The notes under the pieces: generated by a model
The model's input: only the letters and a program-made list of their open reading frames with translations
Told to the model about the DNA's origin: nothing
The model's database searches: none
Origin: Candidatus Melainabacteria bacterium
GTDB lineage: Bacteria; Cyanobacteriota; Vampirovibrionia; Obscuribacterales; Obscuribacteraceae
Direction: 5' to 3'
Length of the DNA: 64,000 bases
NCBI GenBank assembly: GCA_003242885.1
Contig: QKMZ01000001.1
Span: 310,001-374,000, forward strand
Shown here: positions 9,303 through 17,672 of the stretch, piece after piece
Layout: each line of letters opens with the position of its first letter
How positions within the stretch are numbered: the first letter of the stretch is position 1
Translations under genes and position numbers: made by a program

Positions 9303-9586
9303 ATGCTGAGGCGGTTCTTTGGTGCTGATGACCGAATCCTCTATATGGGGGATGCGCGAGTGCCTTGGAATGCGCTATTTCCTGTTATATGCCTCCCCGT
9401 TTTGCAGTTCGGCGCTGACAATGTGAAAACCTTGGCCTAGACCAATTCTATCGGAATTAACCTTCTGCACTCCACAACTGTGGCGAATTCCAAAGCGCCG
9501 GATGGTTTAAATCCTTGTTGTCAGGGGAAAAACCGGAGAGGGGGGTCAAGAAGCGAATCCATAGCCATAGGAACCCATGTATAGAT

Positions 9587-10405
9587 ATGGAAACCTCTTT
9601 TCCCGAGACTAAAACTGCCAGCAAACGCTCGCCAAAGCAGGCTCCGGCCTACCTCAAGGAGGAAGAGACTGACGATTTGGTTCGCCAGTACATGCCTCTG
9701 GTGCGCCAATTCGCACGGCGGTACGCGCAGTTCAATCCTGACTACACCGAAGACCTTACCCAGGTCGGCTCAATCGGGCTCCTCAAAGCAATTAAATATT
9801 ATGATCCGCGCAGAGCGCGCTCTGCCAGCTTCAAAACACTCGCCACTTGCTACATAAGGGGCGAGATTCGCCATTATCTGCGTGATCATTGCTCGCTGGT
9901 TCAGGTTCCGCGTCGCTTGACCGAGATGAATTCCCAGCTGGCTCAACTTGAAGAGAAGTTGACGAAGGTTTTGGACCATGTCCCGTCGGTAAACGAGCTG
10001 GCGATCTACTCCGGCTTTACAGTTCAGGAAGTGCTGGAAGCGCAGCAGTCATGGGAAGCGCGAATTCACTATGAGTCTTTCGATTCTCAGAATGAAGATG
10101 ATGATAGGGAAGACCGCCGCAGCTTGAGTGAAACGGTACCTGACAAACGCTATCAAGAACAATTGTCGTCGAATGAAGAACGTGAACTCGTTGCGCAGGC
10201 GCTTAAGAAGCTGGGTGACAGGACTCGCCAGATTGTCGAGTTCGTCTACTTCTATGATCTTTCGCAGAAGGAAACAGCTACTGTGCTTGGTCTTTCAGAG
10301 ATGGGCGTGTCGCGCGCCGTGCACACAGGACTGAAACGACTGAAGGAAATCATGCAGAACGATGGCGTGATGTCTCAGCGCAAATGCGCTCCGCCGGAAC
10401 AATAG
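9587..10405 (+). CDS. SigB/SigF/SigG-family RNA polymerase sigma factor
   Basis: An alternative sigma-70 family factor that directs RNA polymerase to a stress or developmental regulon. Region 2 shows 'DLTQVGSIGLLKAI' and 'SFKTLATCYIRGEIRHYLRD'. Region 3 follows ('PSVNELAIYSGF'), and region 4 is a helix-turn-helix 'SQKETATVLGLSEMGVSRAV'. The conserved 'VQVPRRL' is present. The order and size fit the SigB/F/G group (group 3) rather than ECF sigmas, and region 1 is lacking. I use the ATG at 9587; the open frame extends to a TTG at 9515. No anti-sigma factor is adjacent. It is transcribed divergently from the histidine kinase, which may share its control region. Confidence 0.93.
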   Translation: METSFPETKTASKRSPKQAPAYLKEEETDDLVRQYMPLVRQFARRYAQFNPDYTEDLTQVGSIGLLKAIKYYDPRRARSASFKTLATCYIRGEIRHYLRDHCSLVQVPRRLTEMNSQLAQLEEKLTKVLDHVPSVNELAIYSGFTVQEVLEAQQSWEARIHYESFDSQNEDDDREDRRSLSETVPDKRYQEQLSSNEERELVAQALKKLGDRTRQIVEFVYFYDLSQKETATVLGLSEMGVSRAVHTGLKRLKEIMQNDGVMSQRKCAPPEQ

Positions 10406-10423
10406 CCGCGATTGCAGCGTATT

Positions 10424-10461
10424 CATGTTGAGGGATTTTCTCAGGTTTTTCCCTCAACATG
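10424..10461. repeat. Hairpin with TGAGGGATTTTCTC core, copy 1
   Basis: CATGTTGAGGGA (10424-10435) pairs perfectly with TCCCTCAACATG (10450-10461) across a 14-nt loop. It begins 19 nt after the sigma-factor stop codon and may act as its terminator, though no T-tract follows. It shares the stretch TGAGGGATTTTCTC with the palindrome 130 bp downstream. Confidence 0.8.
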
Positions 10462-10564
10462 CTTCGAGGAAGAAAGCCACAGGTGGGTCTTGGCATCAGC
10501 GTTGCAAACTTCTGGATGTCCTTGATTTGGCAGAAGCCTCGCCTGCGCTCAAAAAACCTTGACG

Positions 10565-10602
10565 CAGTCTGAGGGATTTTCTCGAGAAAATCCCTCAGAC
10601 TG
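10565..10602. repeat. 38-bp perfect palindrome, copy 2
   Basis: CAGTCTGAGGGATTTTCTC is followed immediately by its exact reverse complement, with no mismatch and no loop. It contains the same TGAGGGATTTTCTC core as the hairpin after the sigma gene. Confidence 0.9.
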
Positions 10603-10661
10603 GAAATATTGAAGTCCAGAAATACATTGTCGTAATTCTTGAATTCAGCTGGATGTCAAGG

Positions 10662-10689
10662 TTGACAACCATTTAAACCCTGCTAACAT
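10662..10689 (+). promoter_or_regulatory. Sigma-70-type promoter for the small downstream gene
   Basis: A perfect -35 TTGACA (10662-10667), a 16-bp spacer and a -10 TAACAT (10684-10689) lie about 100 bp upstream of the small gene's ATG. Confidence 0.55.
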
Positions 10690-10785
10690 TTGGCTTTTAG
10701 AACGGCGGGCTTACATTAAAACCCAGTCCCCAAGCCGTATATCCAGCGGAACCACTTTTACTACATTTTGGGTGAGGAACAGATA

Positions 10786-11172
10786 ATGCCGACCGGCGGC
10801 GAGTCTATAGTGGCACTCGAGCATTTGGATAGCCATATTAAGGCCATATTGAAGCTTAAGCTGCGCGCTTTCGTGCATCTAAATCCCTGCTTCGACAGTA
10901 TGCATTCTATAGATGCAAGCAGGGGACTGACACATACGATGCGCAGTACTATCGAAACACCCGTTCTTTCATCTCCGGCATCGCCGCAAAAGCCACCGGT
11001 GTTGGACTTTCCGCCGATTCCAGAAAAAGATTTGTATTCGGCTGCGCCTGAAATAGCTCAGGTTGAAGAGTTTTCACCAGAGCTGCCTTATTCGATAGAA
11101 ACTATCGCACAACCGGCTGATTGCCGGAATCGCCTTGCTGTTCAGCGGTTCCGCCGGCGCGCCCGCGTTTAG
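10786..11172 (+). CDS. Small hypothetical protein
   Basis: A 128-aa unknown. I place the start at the ATG at 10786 because GAGGA lies 8 nt upstream. The ORF-track start (TTG, 10768) would put that Shine-Dalgarno inside the gene. The protein has a basic N-terminal half ('IKAILKLKLRAFVHL'), a Pro-rich middle and a basic tail ending RFRRRARV. No domain, TM segment or signal peptide is recognised. A consensus-like promoter upstream supports transcription. Two overlapping complementary segment pairs (10874-10924) lie inside it. It could instead be a non-coding transcript. Confidence 0.45.
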   Translation: MPTGGESIVALEHLDSHIKAILKLKLRAFVHLNPCFDSMHSIDASRGLTHTMRSTIETPVLSSPASPQKPPVLDFPPIPEKDLYSAAPEIAQVEEFSPELPYSIETIAQPADCRNRLAVQRFRRRARV

Positions 11173-11222
11173 GAAGAAAGTCAGGAGTTTAGCGCAAGAC
11201 GCCGGCGGTCTCAGTCTGTGAA

Positions 11223-11251
11223 GAAAAGGGGCGGCGCCTGGCGCCGCCCCT
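11223..11251 (-). terminator. Terminator of tRNA-Pro, built from a GTAGGGGCG-type palindrome
   Basis: On the minus strand GGGGCGGCGCC-A-GGCGCCGCCCC is followed by TTTTCTTC, just after the tRNA CCA end. The left arm begins with ATTGTAGGGGCG, the same 12-mer that opens two intergenic repeats at 22.3 and 30.8 kb. Confidence 0.85.
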
Positions 11252-11258
11252 ACAATAA

Positions 11259-11333
11259 TGGTCGGGACGAGAGGAATTGAACCTCCGGCCTCACCCACCC
11301 CAAAGGTGCGCGCTACCCCTGCGCCACGTCCCG
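11259..11333 (-). tRNA. tRNA-Pro (anticodon GGG), CCA encoded
   Basis: The minus strand folds into a full cloverleaf. The acceptor CGGGACG pairs with CGTCCCG. The D arm is GCGC/GCGC and the anticodon stem is CACCT/GGGTG. The loop TTGGGGT gives anticodon GGG with G37, as expected for proline. A 5-nt variable loop and a T arm GGAGG-TTCAATT-CCTCT follow, then A73 and genomic CCA. A strong terminator follows. Confidence 0.96.
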
Positions 11334-11396
11334 CAACGCATCTGAACGCAATTATACTATGATGATTACTTGTTGCCGGAGTCATAACTAAACAAG

Positions 11397-13727
11397 GTGC
11401 AATTTAGCCCAACCGATCTCTTCGCTTTTCAGCTCGACGATTTCCAGCTCGAGGCCATCAAGCATCTTGAGGAAGGCAAGAGTGTAGTTGTCTGTGCTCC
11501 CACAGGCGCCGGAAAGACCGTCATTGCCGAGTACGCAATCGAGCAAGCGCTGAGCATGAACAAGCGCTGCTATTACACGACACCTCTAAAAGCACTTTCC
11601 AACCAGAAGTTCCATGACTTCCGAGCCAAGTATGGCGAAGACAAGGTCGGCTTGTTGACGGGTGACATCTCCATAAATCGCGATGGAAGAGTCGTTGTTA
11701 TGACGACTGAAGTCTTTCGCAACATGTTGTACGGCACCATTCTTGGTGACAAGCGAAAAAACTTGCAAGATGTTTCGTCCGTCGTTTTGGACGAATGCCA
11801 CTATATGAATGACCCCGAGCGCGGCACCGTTTGGGAAGAATCTATCATCTACGCTCCCAAAGATATTCAGCTCGTCGCGCTTTCTGCAACCGTTGCGAAT
11901 GCAGACGAATTGACTACCTGGATAGACGAAACTCATGGACCAACCGCGTTGGTTTTATCGAGTTTTCGCCCTGTGCCACTGCGTTTTTATTACTTTGGCG
12001 ATCGGCGCATCTACCCTCTTTTGAGCCCAGGCAAAGTAGTTAACACCTTGCTGAAAAACAGATTCGGTGCAAAAAAGCAGATGCATCGAGATCGCAAGCA
12101 TCGCTCGATTCCTGCACTGGGAGCGCACCCTGGTGATGTTCTGGGGCAACTGTCCGCCCGCAACATGTTGCCTGCAATTTACTTTCTATTCTCCAGGCGC
12201 GGCTGCGAAGATGCAATGAAAAAGGCGCGCGGCATTCCTCTGCTTTCTAAAGAAGAACAAGCAGAACTCAAGATTGCCGTCGACAAATTTGTCATTGAAT
12301 ATCCCAACCTGAAAAATCACCCGCACCTTCCATATTTATTTGAAGGCATGTCGGTTCACCACGCCGGGATGTTGCCTAGCTGGAAGGCGATGGTAGAAAA
12401 GCTCTTCATTCGCGGATTGCTGAAGGTTGTCTTCGCCACCGAAACACTCGCGGCTGGTATAAACATGCCGGCGCGTACAACTGTCATCAGCTCGATTTCG
12501 AAACGTGCAGACGAGGGGCATCGTCAGTTGCGTGCTTCCGAGTTTCTCCAGATGTCTGGTCGCGCTGGGCGACGGGGAATGGACGAAGTCGGCAATGTTG
12601 TCGTTCTGCATCATCCATTCGAGAGTGTCGAAGATGGCGCTAAGTTGGCGACGGCAGAAGCTGATCCGCTTTCCAGTCGTTTTACTCCATCTTACGGAAT
12701 GGTCTTGAACCTGCTCGAGCGTCATACGCTTGATGAGGCGCGTGATTTGATCGAGCGCAGTTTTGGGCAGTTTCTCATCAACCATCAGTTAGAACCTTTG
12801 TACGAACAAAAGATGGGCTGGGAGAAAGAACTCGAGCGCATGAAAGATCCGCTGTGCCCGGATGTAATCGGCGATTTGCCTCTTTACGCAAAGCGCTTGG
12901 AAGCAATTCGTGCGAAGCACAAACAACTGAAAAGCATGGAACGTGGTCTCAAGCAGGGCAGAGCGCAGGTTGATCCTTCAGCTCAAGAGGCCCTCAACAC
13001 TGTACGCAATGATATTTCCGCGTTGCTTGCTGAAGCTTATGCAATGCCATGCCATGGCTGTCCGGTGCAAAAACCTTGCAGCAAGCAGACTGAGCGTGAG
13101 CGTCAATTGGACCGCCGCATCAAAGAATTCGACAGAAGAATTCAAAGAGAAACTACCAAGTATTGGCGCACCTTTGTCGCACTCACCGACATCTTGCGGA
13201 TTAAAGGATATCTCGATGGTGACAAGCCCACGAAATATGGACAGATGGCTTCTTCCATCAGAGGTACGAACGAACTCTTCCTTTGCGAAGTTGCGATAAA
13301 TGGATTGCTCGATCATCTTAATCCTGCACAATTCGCCGCGATGATGACGGCCCTTGTGACTGAAGAAGGGCGCTTGCACGAACCTATTCGAACACGCGTA
13401 AGTCCTGAAGCAGAGCTTGCCTTTGAAAAGATCGGCAAGCTGGGCAGAGAATTATTCAGAACACAAAGAGATTTCGATGTTGATATTCCGATTTCAATCG
13501 CTCCTACCTTTTCCGGTCTCACGGAAATGTGGGCGCAAGGCGCAACTTGGGAGCAGATGCGATTGGCGACTTCGTACGATGAAGGCGATGTAGTGAGAGC
13601 CTTGAGGCGAACTGTCGATCTTTGTCGTCAATTCAATCGTGCGCCAAACGTACCGGAGAAATTCATGATGATGTGCATGCAGGCAGAGCGTCTGATTGCT
13701 CGCGATGAAGTGAAAGAAGATTTTTAA
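11397..13727 (+). CDS. Ski2/Mtr4-like DExH-box RNA helicase
   Basis: A 776-aa superfamily 2 helicase, presumably an RNA helicase in RNA turnover. Motif I is 'APTGAGKT' (~33-40), followed by motif Ia-like 'TPLKALSNQK'. Motif II is DECH (~131), motif III SAT (~158), and motif VI 'QMSGRAGRRG' (~390). The last two, with 'HHAGMLPSWK', are hallmarks of the Ski2/Mtr4/HelY group. A Cys cluster 'CHGCPVQKPC' in the C-terminal half recurs, as far as I recall, in bacterial members. The start is GTG at 11397, with no strong Shine-Dalgarno. The TAA stop overlaps the ATG of the next TPR gene by one base, implying translational coupling. No exosome component is adjacent. Confidence 0.93.
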   Translation: MQFSPTDLFAFQLDDFQLEAIKHLEEGKSVVVCAPTGAGKTVIAEYAIEQALSMNKRCYYTTPLKALSNQKFHDFRAKYGEDKVGLLTGDISINRDGRVVVMTTEVFRNMLYGTILGDKRKNLQDVSSVVLDECHYMNDPERGTVWEESIIYAPKDIQLVALSATVANADELTTWIDETHGPTALVLSSFRPVPLRFYYFGDRRIYPLLSPGKVVNTLLKNRFGAKKQMHRDRKHRSIPALGAHPGDVLGQLSARNMLPAIYFLFSRRGCEDAMKKARGIPLLSKEEQAELKIAVDKFVIEYPNLKNHPHLPYLFEGMSVHHAGMLPSWKAMVEKLFIRGLLKVVFATETLAAGINMPARTTVISSISKRADEGHRQLRASEFLQMSGRAGRRGMDEVGNVVVLHHPFESVEDGAKLATAEADPLSSRFTPSYGMVLNLLERHTLDEARDLIERSFGQFLINHQLEPLYEQKMGWEKELERMKDPLCPDVIGDLPLYAKRLEAIRAKHKQLKSMERGLKQGRAQVDPSAQEALNTVRNDISALLAEAYAMPCHGCPVQKPCSKQTERERQLDRRIKEFDRRIQRETTKYWRTFVALTDILRIKGYLDGDKPTKYGQMASSIRGTNELFLCEVAINGLLDHLNPAQFAAMMTALVTEEGRLHEPIRTRVSPEAELAFEKIGKLGRELFRTQRDFDVDIPISIAPTFSGLTEMWAQGATWEQMRLATSYDEGDVVRALRRTVDLCRQFNRAPNVPEKFMMMCMQAERLIARDEVKEDF

Positions 13728-14647
13728 TGGCAAGCCTTCGCAATCTTTCTGCTTTTCTGGCAATTGTTCTTTGCCTTTCGATGCCACTCGCTGAAAGTAA
13801 ACATCGGCGTATTGATGCACATGCCGAGCGGATGAAGGAAATTCGCCAGGCTGTGCGCGATGGAAAAGCGCAGTCAGTCATGTACGAACTTGAAAGCATA
13901 ACCAGGGATAACCCAAAGGATGTTGAAGCCTGGGTTTTGCTCAGCAAAGCCTACACCGATCTAGATATGAGCAGCAGTGGTGGCAAGATGATCGGCAAAG
14001 CGATGGATGCTGCAAAAAATGCCGTGGCTGTGGCGCCTACGAATAGCACGGCGTTGAAGAACCTTGCTGAACTTCATGCACAACGCGGTAACTTCAAGGA
14101 AGCGTTGACGTTGATTGACAGGGCTATAGCGTCACCCATTCAAGATCCTTTCGTGTACAAATCGAAGGCGTTGATGCTCAGTGAGATTAAACGAGACAAG
14201 GAAGCCGTAATAGCTTGGAATAAGTTTGCCAGCATTCATCCTGCTGCGAATACCAGTCCAAATCAAATGGATGACGGTGCTTTGATTTACGCTCGTGGTG
14301 GACTGACCGACAAAGCTTGCGCTCTGTACGACAAATTGAATGCGGTACAGCCGAGCGAAAAGTGGATTTTGAAAAAGGCGGAAGCCTACGATATGGGCGG
14401 AAAGACGAAGGAAGCGATAGGTGTTTATACCGAACTCATACGCCTCCATCCGAGTGACGAACTCGCGCTCATGGAGCGCGCAAAATTGAAATCCAAGCTT
14501 GGCAAACACAAAGAAGCGCTGGTAGATATGGACGCGGCGATTAAAGAGATGCCTACGTCGAAGATGTATTTGGAGCGCGCAAGCATTTACGAAAAGCTGG
14601 GCAACGCAAAAATGGCGCAGCGCGACCGAGAGAAGGCTCGCGAGTAA
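13727..14647 (+). CDS. Secreted or membrane-anchored TPR protein
   Basis: A 306-aa protein with an N-terminal signal peptide ('LSAFLAIVLCLSMPLAES') and at least five tetratricopeptide units from residue ~40 to the end. Examples are 'AWVLLSKAYTDLD', 'ALKNLAELHAQRGNFKEAL' and 'ALMERAKLKSKLGKHKEAL'. TPRs serve as protein-protein scaffolds, so an envelope assembly role is likely but the partner is unknown. The ATG overlaps the helicase stop (TAATG), so the two genes form an operon even though one product is cytoplasmic and the other exported. Confidence 0.85.
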   Translation: MASLRNLSAFLAIVLCLSMPLAESKHRRIDAHAERMKEIRQAVRDGKAQSVMYELESITRDNPKDVEAWVLLSKAYTDLDMSSSGGKMIGKAMDAAKNAVAVAPTNSTALKNLAELHAQRGNFKEALTLIDRAIASPIQDPFVYKSKALMLSEIKRDKEAVIAWNKFASIHPAANTSPNQMDDGALIYARGGLTDKACALYDKLNAVQPSEKWILKKAEAYDMGGKTKEAIGVYTELIRLHPSDELALMERAKLKSKLGKHKEALVDMDAAIKEMPTSKMYLERASIYEKLGNAKMAQRDREKARE

Positions 14648-14772
14648 AGGTAGCGCAACTCTGTGTTGATCGGATATCGGGCTGCAACACTACCACTCGT
14701 TGAAAACGGTTGAAAAATTCGCTAAAGTTTCGTTTTCGAAACTATGAGCCGACCGTGAGAAGGAGTGTAACC

Positions 14773-15492
14773 TTGAAGTGGAATCGCCAGACTGCAACCC
14801 TACTTGTCTTGACGTGTTCAGCTACCGCGGCCTTGGCTGCTGACGCCAATGCCGAATGGGCGCAGGCACAGCAGCTTTTTCAAAGTGGGGACTTCAATCG
14901 GGCTTTGCCAGCTCTACTTTCTCTCGATAAGGCGTTTCCCAGCAATGTCAAACTGCACTACATGATTGGCATGAGCTACAAAAATATCGGTAAGCCTGCT
15001 CAAGCTGAGCGTGAATTGGGTTGGGTTTCCTCCTATGCGCAGGATGCGGCGCTTAAACAGTCAGCTCTCACGGCGCTTTCGGAGTTGAAGTCGAATGCGG
15101 ACTTGGCTCGTGCAAAAAAGAGGGAAGAAGAGAAGGCTGCAGCTGCGACGACAGCCGCAGCGGGCAAGAAGTCATCAAATCCGCTGGAAATTTTTGCAGG
15201 TGGATTGCCGCCTTCCAAGGCTTTAGTCCATGACTCTGTCGGTGCAACGGTTCAAGAAGCCTACAGAAAGGGTTGGAAACCTTGCACAAATTCGCGTTGC
15301 TTGAATTACTCAAAACCTGGATGGCAGAAAATGAGTGTGGCAGGGCATCCCGATACCGATATTTGGATGAGTTTCGGACGAATGGCGTTTAGTCAAAATC
15401 ATATCGGCGACATTATTGACACCGCAGGCGGAGACGCGCGCGACACCGGTCCTTGCATGACTTGCCTGGGTACGGGCTGGGTAAAGAAGTGA
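14773..15492 (+). CDS. Exported TPR-containing protein
   Basis: I choose the TTG at 14773: AGGAG sits 7 nt upstream, and the product then begins with a clean signal peptide (MKWNRQTATLLVLTC..., cleavage after ALAAD). The ORF-track start at 14710 would bury it. The mature protein has a TPR pair ('AQQLFQSGDFNRALPALLSL', 'LHYMIGMSYKNIGKPAQAE'), then an Ala/Lys-rich linker. A C-terminal domain has paired Cys motifs ('CTNSRCLNYS', 'CMTCLGTGW') that could bind metal or form disulphides. A small hairpin AGTTTCG-TTTT-CGAAACT lies 30 bp upstream of the start. Function unknown. Confidence 0.8.
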   Translation: MKWNRQTATLLVLTCSATAALAADANAEWAQAQQLFQSGDFNRALPALLSLDKAFPSNVKLHYMIGMSYKNIGKPAQAERELGWVSSYAQDAALKQSALTALSELKSNADLARAKKREEEKAAAATTAAAGKKSSNPLEIFAGGLPPSKALVHDSVGATVQEAYRKGWKPCTNSRCLNYSKPGWQKMSVAGHPDTDIWMSFGRMAFSQNHIGDIIDTAGGDARDTGPCMTCLGTGWVKK

Positions 15493-15629
15493 GTGCTTCT
15501 GAAAGAAATTGAGAAGCATCCTTGCGGTGCAAGCTTTGCCCGCTCTTTCGCCATTGCATGCCAACAGGATACAATTTCCAACCTGTTTGTGTCCGTTTGG
15601 ACGGGCGTTTTGGGAATTGGTTCTAAGCG

Positions 15630-16868
15630 ATGACCTGGGTCGACAAGATACGATCGAATCCGTGGATGGTGCTTTTCGTCTGTTCGTTCGGACTTTTTCA
15701 GGAAGAATTCCTCTACGGCATGGTTTGCCCGCTGACGCCTGAGGCGCCCGCGCATATTTCTGATGAGCACGTCATCAGCACTTTGTACGGTGCCTATGCT
15801 CTGGGCATGTTCATTGCGACGCCGATACTAGGACTTGTCACAGACCGGCTCGGTCGTCGCAAACCTATGATTATTGGCGGTGTGCTTTTGGGTATCGCTG
15901 CGATTCTATTTGCCATCGGAACCAGTCGAGAAATGCTGTTCGTCGGACGAGTCTTTCAAGGTGCCGGCGCCGCTTGCAGTTGGACTGCTGGGTTGGCTCT
16001 GGTGGCGAAATATTGTTCGAAGCACCGTGTGCGCGACATGGGCTATTGCATGTTGGGAGCGACCACAGGCTCGGTCGTGGGACCTTGGGTGGGCGGTGAG
16101 TTATTCGATCGGTTCGGCTATCTGGCGCCGTTTTACTTCGCCATTGGTCTGGTTGTAGTCGATTTGATTTTGCGAGTAGTTTTTACTCCTTCAACTACGA
16201 ATCCAGATAAGCAGCCACCTTGGAGCGAAACGTTCAAAGAATTGGGCGGTATTGTCACGGACAAACGAGTATTGTCCGCAGCCTTTGCTGTGGCGCTGGC
16301 CGCGGCTAGTTGGGCGTTGATGGAACCACTTTTCCCCATGCATGCTATACGAATTGCCAATGCTTCTCCTGCAACCGTAGGTGGTATCATCACCGGATCG
16401 AATTTACTCTATGCGTTTCTTGCACCTGCCGTAAGTATTGTGTGTGATCGCATAGGTGTGAGGACGACAACGGCTCTAGGTCTGGCGATGACCGCAGTGT
16501 TCTTGCCCTTGTTGGCGCTTACTCCTAATTTGTTCTTTGCCGGATCTGTTTTGTGGCTAATAACCATTTCTTACGCGTTTACCATAAATCCTACTTCTGC
16601 AGAACTCGGAGACGCTGTTGACCAGAGGGGCTCGACGTCATATTCCGTCGCCTATGCCGTATACAATCTTGCCTACGCCATAGGCATGATTAGCGTCGAT
16701 TCTTACGTAGAGTTTGTCACTGACTCAGCGCATCACCTTCAGTTGTTGCATATTCTGCTTATCGTGAGCGGGTTATTTGTCATTTGCATTCCGCTGTTTC
16801 TGGTGAAGCCGCAAGTGTCCGAAACAGCGCCGCCTGCGGAAGCAGAGACACCCGCTTCAACCGGTTAG
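15630..16868 (+). CDS. MFS transporter, drug-efflux (DHA) type
   Basis: A 412-aa, 12-TM major facilitator protein of the inner membrane. Motif A lies between TM2 and TM3 ('GLVTDRLGRRKPMI'), and an antiporter motif C-like segment follows ('GATTGSVVGPWVGGELFD', TM5). Both favour proton-coupled export of a small molecule. The substrate cannot be told. It appears monocistronic, separated by 137 bp from the TPR gene. Confidence 0.9.
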   Translation: MTWVDKIRSNPWMVLFVCSFGLFQEEFLYGMVCPLTPEAPAHISDEHVISTLYGAYALGMFIATPILGLVTDRLGRRKPMIIGGVLLGIAAILFAIGTSREMLFVGRVFQGAGAACSWTAGLALVAKYCSKHRVRDMGYCMLGATTGSVVGPWVGGELFDRFGYLAPFYFAIGLVVVDLILRVVFTPSTTNPDKQPPWSETFKELGGIVTDKRVLSAAFAVALAAASWALMEPLFPMHAIRIANASPATVGGIITGSNLLYAFLAPAVSIVCDRIGVRTTTALGLAMTAVFLPLLALTPNLFFAGSVLWLITISYAFTINPTSAELGDAVDQRGSTSYSVAYAVYNLAYAIGMISVDSYVEFVTDSAHHLQLLHILLIVSGLFVICIPLFLVKPQVSETAPPAEAETPASTG

Positions 16869-16901
16869 CTATGACCCCACGGAAGTGATTTTGCTGGTGT
16901 C

Positions 16902-17314
16902 TTAGTTATCACTGACCAGCGCTGTGATGTTCAGGCTAAAACGTTTTGCAAGGCGTTTCGCTTGTTCTATGCTAAGGTTACGTTCACCCTTCAGAAACTC
17001 GCACACCCGATTTGCTGAGCCGAATTCGGGTATCAGGTCTTTCTGTGATAGGTCGTTCTCTGTCATCAGATATTGGATCAACTCACGCGACGAAAAATGT
17101 GCGATATCACTTTCCCATTTCGATTCGTACTTTTCGATAAGGTCTATGAGAACCTCAAGATGGTCTTTTTCTGCCTGATTTAATTCTTCAAGTCTTGCCG
17201 TGAGTGTGTCGCAAATCTCGAAATCTCGGCTGCTCGTTCGTTTTGCGTATCATTGCGAATTGGGCGAAGCGGAAATCGCTTGTTTAATTGCTCGTATATC
17301 TTCGTATCGTTCAT
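16902..17314 (-). pseudogene. HigA-type antitoxin (HTH) gene, frameshifted by an 8-bp tandem duplication
   Basis: Starting at ATG 17314, with GAGGA upstream, the frame reads MNDTKIYEQLNKRF...PLRPIRND...AAEI and then shifts. A second frame continues 'LEELNQAEKDHLEVLIDLIEKY', then a HigA-like helix-turn-helix 'LSQKDLIPEFGSANRVCEFL' and 'ERNLSIEQAKRLAKRF', to a TAA at 16902. The shift is at a tandem 8-bp duplication (aaatctcg twice, 17213-17228). Deleting one copy restores a single 134-aa ORF with the N-terminal 'RPIR' and C-terminal HTH of the HigA family antitoxin/regulator. The ORF track misses it because both pieces fall below its cutoff. No HigB toxin is recognised beside it. An assembly error or phase variation are alternatives to true decay. 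Confidence 0.75.
17213..17228. repeat. 8-bp tandem duplication disrupting the higA-like gene
   Basis: AAATCTCG occurs twice head to tail. Removing one copy fuses the two halves of the HigA-like reading frame exactly. Confidence 0.85.
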
Positions 17315-17340
17315 TTCAAATCCTCGATCATCGAAAACGT

Positions 17341-17544
17341 TTAGGGCCCAATGTCAGTTCCAGCAGAATCGAAACCTTTGTAGTTGTCTGTTTTTCCCTT
17401 TAGAAATCCTTGGAGGGTTGAAGATTCAGCCTCTTCGAAAGCTTTGATAATCGCACTCTTAAGAGAAGGAAGTGCAGCGAAAAATGCTATGCACGTCAAT
17501 AAGAATAAGAATCCCGCAGATTTAACCATTGGTCGAACTTTCAC
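17341..17544 (-). CDS. Small membrane or secreted protein, unknown
   Basis: A 67-aa ORF on the same strand, 26 bp upstream of the broken higA-like gene. The GTG start at 17544 follows a purine-rich AGAAGGGGGA; an ATG five codons later is the alternative. Residues about 9-28 are a hydrophobic helix ('AGFLFLLTCIAFFAALPSL'), followed by a polar tail of about 38 residues. It sits where the HigB toxin gene is expected but bears no resemblance to the HigB fold. It could be a membrane peptide or a simple exported protein. Coding status is moderately supported. Confidence 0.45.
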   Translation of the reverse strand: MKVRPMVKSAGFLFLLTCIAFFAALPSLKSAIIKAFEEAESSTLQGFLKGKTDNYKGFDSAGTDIGP

Positions 17545-17672
17545 TGAATTAGTCCCCCTTCTCCAACTTACCTTTGTCGATTCGCATAGTCAAGAAGTTC
17601 GAATCTAAGTGAAAGCGCGCTGGATTTTAGTATGCTTTTCCGGCTGGCAAAACGAGCCGGGGGATACCAGAC

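Larger units (their letters stand above)
10406..10785. other. Intergenic region with two related palindromes and a promoter
   Basis: The 380 bp between the sigma factor and the small gene hold no credible ORF. They contain a 12-bp-stem hairpin right after the sigma stop, a 38-bp perfect palindrome and a consensus-like promoter, listed separately. Confidence 0.7.

Noticed and set aside
16924-17403. Plus-strand ORFs of 84 and 67 aa
   Set aside because: They are antisense to the higA-like pseudogene and have Arg/Ser/Phe-rich shadow composition.
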